Source: JBEKCP01 sp050014815 (GTDB taxonomy: Bacteria > Planctomycetota > Planctomycetia > Pirellulales > Thermoguttaceae). Taken from it: a stretch of DNA of 5,416 bases. Made by a program: the position numbers and the translations under genes. A model generated the notes under the pieces. It had not been told where the DNA came from, did no database searches, and saw nothing but the letters and a program-made list of their open reading frames with translations. The stretch lies in assembly GCA_050014815.1 (NCBI GenBank), contig JBEKCP010000428.1, positions 1-5,416 on the forward strand, read 5' to 3'. Position 1 is the first letter of the stretch. Each line of letters starts with the position of its first letter. Positions 1-4,584 of the stretch are shown piece after piece.

Positions 1-65
1 CCTTGCACGGTGCCCGTCGACCCACCCCACCATCGGGCCGGCGAACGACCCGCCGCCTCCATGCG

Positions 66-1511
66 TCATGGTATCTGGCTCGGGCCGGCCTCATGGGGTT
101 CGGCCCCGGTGCCGGTCGGCTCAGTCTCAATATCGGTCGGCCCGGTTTCCCTATCGGTCGGCCCGGTCTCGGCGGCGTCCCCTATACCGGTCAGTTCGGC
201 GGCAACGCCACCCGGGGGCTCGATCGCGGGCTGCGGGGCGGCCGGTTCGCCCTCGGGGCCTGGGGCCGCCTGGCTCGGCTCCGGCTCCGCCTCCCCCTCC
301 TCGGCCGGCTGCTCCTGCTTTTCCCGCTCCCGCTGCAAGCGACGTTGCTCCTGCGCGGCCTTCTCCGCTTCGGCGGCCTTGACCTCCGCCTGGGAGATGA
401 TCGCGTCGGCCTGCTCGGCCGTCAGGCTGCCCATCTCCGTCAGGGCGTCGGGCTCGATGATGGAGAGATCGTCATAGGTCAGGAAGCCCTCGCCGACGAG
501 TTTTTCGGCCAACTCGGGCTCCACGCCCAAAAGCGCGGAAAAACCGACTACCGCCCGCTCGATCTGCTCGTCCAACTCCTCTCGCGTCATGATCTCGATG
601 TCCCAGACGCAGAGCTTGCTGGCCAGCCGGACGTTCTGACCGCGTCGGCCGATGGCCAGCGAGAGCTGGTCCTCCCGCACCAGGACGATGGCCCGGCCGA
701 GCATCTGGCAGAGGATGACTTCCTCGACCTCGGCGGGCTGCAGGGCGTTGGGGATGAGCACCTGCATGTCGTCGCTCCAGCGGACGATGTCGATCCGCTC
801 GCCGGACAGCTCGTCGACGATGTTCTTGATTCGATTGCCGCGGACTCCCACGCACGCCCCGACACAATCGACCCGCTGGTCCGTGCTGCTGACGGCCACC
901 TTGGTGCGATAGCCGGGCTCGCGGGCGATCGAGCGGATCTCGATGACGCCCTCGGCGATTTCCGGGATTTCCTGCTCGAAGAGCCGCTGGACCAACTGGG
1001 GCTTGGTGCGGCTGAGGATGACCTTGACGCGGCTGCCCGACTTGCGGACCTCGTAGACCGTCGTCCGGACGCGCTCGTTGGCGTGGTGGGTCTCGCCGGG
1101 GATTTGTTCTCCCTTGGGGAGGATGGCCTCGACGTTGGTCAGCATCACGGTGGCCGCGCCGCCTTCATACCGCTGGACCGTGCCGGTGACCAACTGGCCT
1201 TTGAGTTCCTCGTATTCGGCGAACAAGTGGTCCCGCTCCGCCTCGCGGATCTTTTGGATCATGACCTGCTTGGCGGTCTGGGCGCCGATCCGCTCGGCTA
1301 TTTGCTCGGGGGCCAACGGGATGCCGTTGTGCATGCCCACGATGGAGCCGTCGCTCCGGTCGATCGAGACCACGATGTCTTCCTCTTCGCCAAAGTGCTT
1401 CTTGGCGGCGGAGACCAAGGCCGCCTCGATGCCCTCGAAGACGATCTCTTTGTCGATGTTCTTGTCGCGGTGGATCGTGTCCACGATCCGTAGCAATTCG
1501 GTGGGATCCAT
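66..1511 (-). CDS. nusA: Transcription termination/antitermination factor NusA
   Basis: NusA binds RNA polymerase and nascent RNA, and controls pausing, intrinsic termination and antitermination in the cytoplasm. The protein has 481 residues (E. coli NusA has 495). In order I see: the RNAP-binding N-terminal domain (about 1-100, with RIVDTIHRDKNIDKEIVFEG); an S1 domain (about 105-170, VTGTVQRYEGGAATVML); KH1 (about 195-255, GACVGVRGNRIKNIVDELSG); KH2 (about 265-320, LAIGRRGQNVRLASKL); one helix-hairpin-helix-like domain (about 323-375, LLGVEPELAEKLVGEGFLTYDDL); a charged helix (376-400); and a Pro/Glu/Gly/Thr-rich tail (401-481). The start at 1511 (MDPTELLRIV) is where NusA proteins normally begin. 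An upstream in-frame ATG at 1598 would add 29 residues unlike NusA, overlapping a leader hairpin. A weak GGGGAAG ribosome site lies 9 nt upstream. The identity is secure; the role of the tail is unknown. Confidence 0.97.
   Translation of the reverse strand: MDPTELLRIVDTIHRDKNIDKEIVFEGIEAALVSAAKKHFGEEEDIVVSIDRSDGSIVGMHNGIPLAPEQIAERIGAQTAKQVMIQKIREAERDHLFAEYEELKGQLVTGTVQRYEGGAATVMLTNVEAILPKGEQIPGETHHANERVRTTVYEVRKSGSRVKVILSRTKPQLVQRLFEQEIPEIAEGVIEIRSIAREPGYRTKVAVSSTDQRVDCVGACVGVRGNRIKNIVDELSGERIDIVRWSDDMQVLIPNALQPAEVEEVILCQMLGRAIVLVREDQLSLAIGRRGQNVRLASKLCVWDIEIMTREELDEQIERAVVGFSALLGVEPELAEKLVGEGFLTYDDLSIIEPDALTEMGSLTAEQADAIISQAEVKAAEAEKAAQEQRRLQREREKQEQPAEEGEAEPEPSQAAPGPEGEPAAPQPAIEPPGGVAAELTGIGDAAETGPTDRETGPTDIETEPTGTGAEPHEAGPSQIP
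108..170 (-). repeat. 21-bp tandem repeat coding the NusA tail
   Basis: Three in-frame 21-bp units encode ETGPTDR, ETGPTDI and ETEPTGT (NusA residues 448-468). Units 1 and 2 match at 18 of 21 bases; unit 3 is degenerate (14 of 21 against unit 2). The core shared by units 1 and 2 is ACCGGGCCGACCGATA on the minus strand. The period is a whole number of codons, so changes in copy number would keep the reading frame. Confidence 0.85.
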
Positions 1512-1556
1512 CGAAGTCTGCTTCCCCGGCTTTACACCGTGCCTGGCCAATAGCGA

Positions 1557-1579
1557 GACGTTTCCGAAGGCGAAACGTC
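1557..1579 (-). promoter_or_regulatory. Hairpin in the nusA 5' leader
   Basis: A perfect 8-bp inverted repeat, GACGTTTC / GAAACGTC, closes a 7-nt loop (GCCTTCG on the minus strand) and ends about 45 nt before the nusA ATG. No T run follows it, so it is not a standard intrinsic terminator. It lies inside the predicted leader between the promoter at 1698-1726 and the start codon. NusA is known to feed back on its own operon in other bacteria, so a leader structure controlling transcription or translation is plausible here, but that is inference. Confidence 0.55.
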
Positions 1580-1597
1580 GCACCTCAGCCTGCGCCA

Positions 1598-1603
1598 ATT
1601 ATA
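1598..1603 (-). promoter_or_regulatory. Possible second nusA -10 element (TATAAT)
   Basis: The minus strand reads TATTGACTATAATTGG, a perfect TATAAT hexamer about 90 nt before the nusA start. No reasonable -35 hexamer lies 16-18 nt upstream (CGAGCG at 17 nt), and the preceding TGAC is one base off the extended -10 pattern. It may be a secondary promoter or chance. Confidence 0.25.
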
Positions 1604-1697
1604 GTCAATAAGCTCTCGCCCGCTCGCCCCGGCCGTTGCCGTCGAGACGCTCCAAAATCTTGCGAGACCATGACTTAGCGATCTCGGTAATTCAGTA

Positions 1698-1726
1698 AGC
1701 ATATCGGTCGAAACCTGCACTGTCAA
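1698..1726 (-). promoter_or_regulatory. Sigma70-type promoter for nusA
   Basis: The minus strand has a perfect -35 TTGACA (1721-1726), a 17-nt spacer, and a -10 TATGCT (1698-1703, 4 of 6 consensus bases). The predicted start near 1690 gives a leader of about 180 nt before the nusA ATG at 1511. It sits downstream of the stop of the ketosynthase-like gene, so nusA need not depend on readthrough from that gene. Confidence 0.65.
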
Positions 1727-1778
1727 GTGGGCTGCCGGGCATTCCGGAGGGGAAACCGGACACCTGAAAAAATCCAGG

Positions 1779-3095
1779 CTACTCGAACCGCCGGACCAGC
1801 ACGCCGCTGGCCTGCCCTTGCGGCGTGATGCTCAGGTTGATGAAGAGGTCGCCGGGGGGGGTAGAATCGTCGGTTACTGCGGCGACCGGGCACTCGGGAT
1901 CGGCAGACTCGTAGTTGAGGACTCGGAACAGCCGGCGGTGGTGCATCGCCAGGAGGCTTGCAATGAGCTCGACCATCCCGCCGCCCGCCCCAAGATTGCC
2001 GAAGAAACTCTTGGCGGCAACGACCGGCAGGGGGCGACTGCGACCGGCGAAGACCTCGTGGACGGCCCGGGCCTCGTCGCGGTCGCCGCTGCGAGTGCTG
2101 AGCCCGTGGGCATGGAGGTGCCCGATTTCGTCCGACGGGAGGCCGGCCCCTTCCAAGAGGGCCCGCAAGACGCCGGCCATGGCACGGTCGTGGCGCGCGG
2201 CCATGCGGGGGCCGACCGCTGCGCGGCTGGCGGCGGCCAGGATCTCGCCGTAGATGGTTGCATGGCGGGCTTGGGCGTGCCGGAGTTCCTCGAGCATGAT
2301 GGCCCCCGCTCCTTCACCCAAGACCATCCCGGTCCGATCGCGGTCGAAGGGCCGGCTGACGCGGGCCGGGTCGCCGTTGCCCGGCGCCACTTCCTCCTGA
2401 GTGACCGCATGGAGGGTCTTCATCGCGTGGAGCCGGGTGCCGGCGGCGCCGCAGAGCATGGCGTCGGCGCTGCTGCGGCGAATGATCTCGAAGGCCTCGC
2501 CGACGGCCGCGTTCGCCCCCGCCTCGCGGAGTGTCAGGGAGTTGTTCGGCCCGCGGAAGTCGTTGTAGATGGCCACGTGGCTGGCCGGCATGTTGGGCAA
2601 ATACTTCAGCAGCCACAGGGGCGACATCTTGGGCATCCCCTCGGCGCCCCAGCGGGAGAAATGGAACTCCGACTGGGCGTCCAGGCACTGGAGCACGCCC
2701 TCGACGAACTCGTCGGGGGGACTGAGCATGAAATCGGTGCCGTAGCTGATGCCCGCCCGGTCCGGATCCAGTTGGCCCGGGGCGACACGGGCGTCGCTCA
2801 GCGCCAGTTGCGCCACCGCGACGCCCATCTGGCACTCGCGGCACATCATTTTCAGCCCCTTGCGAATCGCCTTCTTCTGCTCCTTGTCGAGGGGGCCGAA
2901 GTCGTCGATTTCGCCATGGAACCGGCCCGCGGGCGCCGCCACCCGCACGGACAGCCCCTCCGGATCGAGGGCCTGCACGGGGCCGACGCCGCTCCGGCCG
3001 GCCGAAAGCGCCTCCCAAAACGCCTCCTTCGTGTTGCCCAGCGGGCTGATGACGCCGACGCCCGTGATGACGACCCGACGCGACTGGGAACTCAT
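1779..3095 (-). CDS. Ketosynthase-like protein lacking catalytic Cys (chain-length-factor-like)
   Basis: A 438-residue thiolase-fold protein, collinear with FabF/KASII (413 residues in E. coli). The start opens as typical FabF (RRVVITGVGVISPLGNTKEAFW). Conserved blocks include MMCRECQMGVAVAQ (83-96), RGPNN (181-185), FDRDRTGMVLGEGAGAIMLEE (from 250) and HAHGLST (328-334). Aligned to FabF, the nucleophile Cys of TACASG is Glu191 (SLTLREAGAN), the first His is kept (His330), and the second His of the GHLLGA motif is Asn367 (AKSFFGNLGAGGG); Lys362 is kept. The C-terminal GFGGTN loop is replaced by ITPQGQ (423-428). Condensation by the normal Cys-thioester route is therefore unlikely. KS-beta/chain-length factors of type II polyketide synthases are the closest analogy: they lack the Cys, usually with Gln in its place, and pair with an active KS. 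A FabF paralogue with an intact triad lies nearby (4574-5416). Pairing and pathway are inferred; the product is unknown. Confidence 0.85.
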   Translation of the reverse strand: MSSQSRRVVITGVGVISPLGNTKEAFWEALSAGRSGVGPVQALDPEGLSVRVAAPAGRFHGEIDDFGPLDKEQKKAIRKGLKMMCRECQMGVAVAQLALSDARVAPGQLDPDRAGISYGTDFMLSPPDEFVEGVLQCLDAQSEFHFSRWGAEGMPKMSPLWLLKYLPNMPASHVAIYNDFRGPNNSLTLREAGANAAVGEAFEIIRRSSADAMLCGAAGTRLHAMKTLHAVTQEEVAPGNGDPARVSRPFDRDRTGMVLGEGAGAIMLEELRHAQARHATIYGEILAAASRAAVGPRMAARHDRAMAGVLRALLEGAGLPSDEIGHLHAHGLSTRSGDRDEARAVHEVFAGRSRPLPVVAAKSFFGNLGAGGGMVELIASLLAMHHRRLFRVLNYESADPECPVAAVTDDSTPPGDLFINLSITPQGQASGVLVRRFE

Positions 3096-3100
3096 GCGTG

Positions 3101-3105
3101 CTCCT
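3101..3105 (-). promoter_or_regulatory. Ribosome binding site fixing the ketosynthase-like start
   Basis: AGGAG on the minus strand lies 5 nt before the ATG at 3095. The reading frame stays open upstream to an ATG at 3284, but that extension has no ketosynthase similarity and runs through the spacer repeats and the terminator, so 3095 is the start. Confidence 0.75.
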
Positions 3106-3127
3106 GGGCTGACCGTAGAATCCCCGT

Positions 3128-3133
3128 ATTTTA
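3128..3133 (-). promoter_or_regulatory. Possible -10 element for the ketosynthase-like gene
   Basis: TAAAAT (5 of 6 against TATAAT) lies in an AT-rich patch about 33 nt before the start codon. The best hexamer 17 nt further upstream (TTCCGT) is a poor -35. The strong terminator just upstream implies that some promoter should lie here, which is the main support. Confidence 0.3.
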
Positions 3134-3163
3134 TCGCAAACCGGAGCCGGACGGAAGGAGCAA

Positions 3164-3177
3164 GGATGAAGGATGAA
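3164..3177. repeat. GGATGAA tandem in a purine tract
   Basis: Two adjacent GGATGAA units sit in a purine-rich stretch (3151-3189) that starts with GGAAGGAG and ends at the A6 run of the terminator. Similar purine-rich tandem tracts recur in the spacer at 4469-4513. Confidence 0.6.
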
Positions 3178-3182
3178 GGCGG

Positions 3183-3227
3183 AAAAAAGCCCCCGACCAC
3201 GCTTCGCGCGGTGCCCGCGTCCGGGGG
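3183..3227 (-). terminator. Rho-independent terminator after the secretin-like gene
   Basis: On the minus strand, CCCCCGGACGCG (from 3227) pairs with CGTGGTCGGGGG (3201-3190): five C-G pairs, then G-C, G-U, one A-G mismatch, and C-G, G-U, C-G, G-C. The loop is about 14 nt. A C and six T residues (3188-3183) follow the stem at once. It lies about 80 nt past the stop of the gene ending at 3310 and should stop its transcripts before the ketosynthase-like gene. Confidence 0.65.
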
Positions 3228-3255
3228 GTGTTGCGGAAGACGGAGGGCGGAAGGG

Positions 3256-3273
3256 TGCGAAGCCGCAAGCGGC
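3256..3273. repeat. 18-bp hairpin repeat, copy 1
   Basis: TGCGAAGCCGCAAGCGGC is identical to bases 4554-4571. In this copy AGCCGC AA GCGGCT (3261-3274) is a 6-bp perfect inverted repeat. It lies 36 bp past the stop codon of the secretin-like gene. It may belong to a family of dispersed small intergenic palindromes; only two copies are visible here. Confidence 0.75.
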
Positions 3274-3304
3274 TGCAACCTCAAATCTCAGATCTCAAAT
3301 GCCC

Positions 3305-3318
3305 AATCCCTAATCCCT
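3305..3318 (-). repeat. AGGGATT heptamer tandem spanning a stop codon
   Basis: The minus strand reads AGGGATTAGGGATT, two exact heptamers. The stop TAG (3312-3310) of the secretin-like gene is inside it, and its last two codons (AGG GAT, Arg-Asp) come from the first unit. Directly downstream lies ATTTGAGATCTGAGATTTGAG (3300-3280), a second imperfect short repeat. Confidence 0.7.
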
Positions 3319-4389
3319 CTTCCGCCACGCGGCACCGGGCACCGTGCGAAGCATGGTCGTCTGGTCGGCCACACTTGCCTTGCTCTCGACGAACACCACC
3401 AGGTCCGCCCGCGGCGACGGGCTCAAGAGCCCAAGCGGCGCGCCGCCCCCCGGCGGCTTGCCGTCGATCGGCATCGGCAGGGCCACCATGCCCATGCCCA
3501 CCAACAAGACCTGGTCGACCGGCCAGCGGAACCGCTCCTGGAAGCGGAAATGGCTCATTTGCGGGACGTCGATCTTCGCCCGCTGATGCGAGCCGTTGGG
3601 CGCGGGCACGTCGAGGAGGACGGGCAGGAGCCTCTCGACCTCGTCGATGTCGCACTTGATCGTGGCGTCAATGGTGCGACGATCGACGGACATCAACGGG
3701 CAGAGTTCCATCGAGAGCCCCTCGTCGATCTGGCCCGTCCGGCTTTCGAAACCCGGCCAGGCGTCCGGCCGCGCCACGACGTCGCGGACGTAGGCCCGGC
3801 CTCGCACAAGCGAGACCAGGGTCGCCTGCCCGTTGTTCACCAGCAGGTGCGGCGAGCCGAGCTCCCGGAAGTCGCTGCGGCGTTGGAGATCAGCCAAGAG
3901 GACCGCTGCCTCTTCCTTGGGCATGAGCCAGGCGCAGGCGCCGGGGGTTTGGACGGGAACAGGTCGGAGGACCCGCTGGGCCCGGGCCCGCCAACCGGGA
4001 CTGTCGATCGTCACGATGCGGAGGCCCAGGGCGCAGGTCTGGGCTTCGCTGGCAACGAACCGCTCGACCAGGCCGGCCACGACCGCCTGCACTTGCGGCG
4101 TGTGGTACACCCGAAGCGTCCGCGGCCCGGCGCTGAGGATGCCCAACGGCTCCGAGTGCCACAACTCGTATCCGGTCTCCCGCAGGATCCAGTCGATCAC
4201 TGCCTGTTCGGGCCGCTTGGTCGTGGTGACGCGGCTGGTGTACGGGCTGATGTCGTACTCCCGCCAAACCTGCCCCTGCTCGTTGGGCAACGTGTCGTTG
4301 CCGCTGGTCACGCGGACGACGGTCTGCCCCCGCAACTCACCTGCCGCGACCCAAGCGACGATCAACGCACAGAGAGTTCGCGTCCACAT
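3310..4389 (-). CDS. Exported protein of unknown role with secretin-like fold features
   Basis: A 359-residue protein. Residues 1-21 (MWTRTLCALIVAWVAAGELRG) look like a Sec signal peptide. Residues 46-113 (ERPEQ-type helix AVIDWILRETG, then TLRVYHTPQVQAVVAGLVERF) resemble the short N-domain unit of secretins. Residues 118-340 have secretin-like spacing of beta-rich blocks: SPHLLVNNGQATLVSLVRGR (179-198, like the 'rP.vmtlnnq.A.f.vg' strand pair), DEGLSMELCPLMSVDRRTIDATIKC (222-246, like 'G..L.v.P.is.d..i.l.i'), and a final ADLVVFVESKA (328-338, like 'eLlifitP.i'). True pore-forming secretins are longer and carry the VPvLGdiPllG motif, which is only vaguely matched at 290-306 (VDQVLLVGMGMVALP). 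A non-pore periplasmic or envelope protein is therefore likely. The start is fixed by AGGAGG 7 nt upstream; an ATG at 4587 would overlap fabF and give no signal peptide. The family assignment is by pattern only. Confidence 0.7.
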   Translation of the reverse strand: MWTRTLCALIVAWVAAGELRGQTVVRVTSGNDTLPNEQGQVWREYDISPYTSRVTTTKRPEQAVIDWILRETGYELWHSEPLGILSAGPRTLRVYHTPQVQAVVAGLVERFVASEAQTCALGLRIVTIDSPGWRARAQRVLRPVPVQTPGACAWLMPKEEAAVLLADLQRRSDFRELGSPHLLVNNGQATLVSLVRGRAYVRDVVARPDAWPGFESRTGQIDEGLSMELCPLMSVDRRTIDATIKCDIDEVERLLPVLLDVPAPNGSHQRAKIDVPQMSHFRFQERFRWPVDQVLLVGMGMVALPMPIDGKPPGGGAPLGLLSPSPRADLVVFVESKASVADQTTMLRTVPGAAWRKRD

Positions 4390-4396
4390 GGGTGGG

Positions 4397-4402
4397 CCTC
4401 CT
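4397..4402 (-). promoter_or_regulatory. Strong ribosome binding site of the secretin-like gene
   Basis: AGGAGG on the minus strand, 7 nt before the ATG at 4389. This selects the start that leaves a signal peptide at the N-terminus. Confidence 0.8.
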
Positions 4403-4436
4403 CGCCTCCACAGGAACCGGGAAAATGCGGCCGGCC

Positions 4437-4465
4437 AGTATAGGGAGCAAGCCCCAGCGGGGCAA
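4437..4465 (-). promoter_or_regulatory. Sigma70-type promoter for the secretin-like gene, with embedded palindrome
   Basis: On the minus strand, -35 TTGCCC (4460-4465, 4 of 6), a 17-nt spacer, and -10 TATACT (4437-4442, 5 of 6). Predicted leader length is about 40 nt. A perfect 5-bp inverted repeat, GCCCC-AGC-GGGGC (4451-4463), covers the upstream spacer and most of the -35. It may be an operator or simply part of a spacer repeat. Confidence 0.5.
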
Positions 4466-4468
4466 TAG

Positions 4469-4489
4469 CGGAAGGCGGAAGGCGAAAAG
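4469..4489. repeat. CGGAAGG purine heptamer tandem
   Basis: Two exact CGGAAGG units and a diverged third (CGAAAAG) begin a nearly pure purine tract that runs to about 4513. The same kind of sequence (GGCGGAAG, GCGGAAGACGG) occurs at 3233-3254 in the neighbouring spacer. Confidence 0.6.
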
Positions 4490-4522
4490 TGAGAAAGGGG
4501 AGAAGGGTGAAGACGTTTAGCG

Positions 4523-4538
4523 GGCGGGCTTGCCCGCC
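4523..4538. repeat. GC-rich hairpin downstream of fabF
   Basis: GGCGGGC TT GCCCGCC is a perfect 7-bp inverted repeat (in RNA a 6-bp stem with a 4-nt loop). It lies about 35 nt past the fabF stop, where a terminator is expected, but the minus-strand sequence after it (CGCTAAACGTC) has no T run. It may protect the mRNA 3' end or be another palindromic repeat. Confidence 0.5.
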
Positions 4539-4544
4539 GAGTTA

Positions 4545-4584
4545 GGCAGGCGCTGCGAAGCCGCAAGCGGCCGCTACGCCTGCC
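4545..4584 (-). repeat. Nested hairpin around the fabF stop, with 18-bp repeat copy 2
   Basis: The outer arms GGCAGGCG / CGCCTGCC (4577-4584 and 4545-4552) are a perfect 8-bp inverted repeat. Inside lies the second copy of TGCGAAGCCGCAAGCGGC (4554-4571), with its own 5-bp stem GCCGC AA GCGGC. The fabF stop TAG (4576-4574) is between the arms, and one outer arm spans the final Gly-Gln-Ala codons. No T run follows. Confidence 0.7.

Noticed and set aside
1..65. Possible start of infB downstream of nusA
   Set aside because: infB often follows nusA, and ATGs exist at 62 and 33 on the minus strand, but the peptides (MEAAGRSPARWW and MVGWVDGHRAR) do not resemble an IF-2 N-terminus. I see nothing callable in these 65 bases.
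3..1493. Long plus-strand open frame opposite nusA
   Set aside because: It mirrors nusA in a GC-rich genome. The translation is Leu/Gly/Asp-rich without any recognisable domain, while the minus strand is an unmistakable NusA.
1532..1726. Small minus-strand frame of 64 codons before nusA
   Set aside because: It starts inside the -35 of the nusA promoter, has no ribosome site, and its translation resembles nothing known.
1743..1760. TCCGG / CCGGA hairpin after the ketosynthase-like stop as a terminator
   Set aside because: The stem is only 5 bp and no T run follows on the minus strand. The T6 nearby (1772-1767) precedes the stem.
1779..1861. Frameshift at the C8 tract as the cause of the missing GFGG loop
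   Set aside because: The other two frames after the tract give Arg/His-rich sequence or an early stop, while the current frame still ends in a ketosynthase-like ASGVLVRRF strand, so the frame appears correct.
1818..3176. Long plus-strand open frame opposite the ketosynthase-like gene, and another at 2749-4443
   Set aside because: Both are antisense to conserved coding sequence, have no domain signature, and the second crosses a terminator and several spacers.
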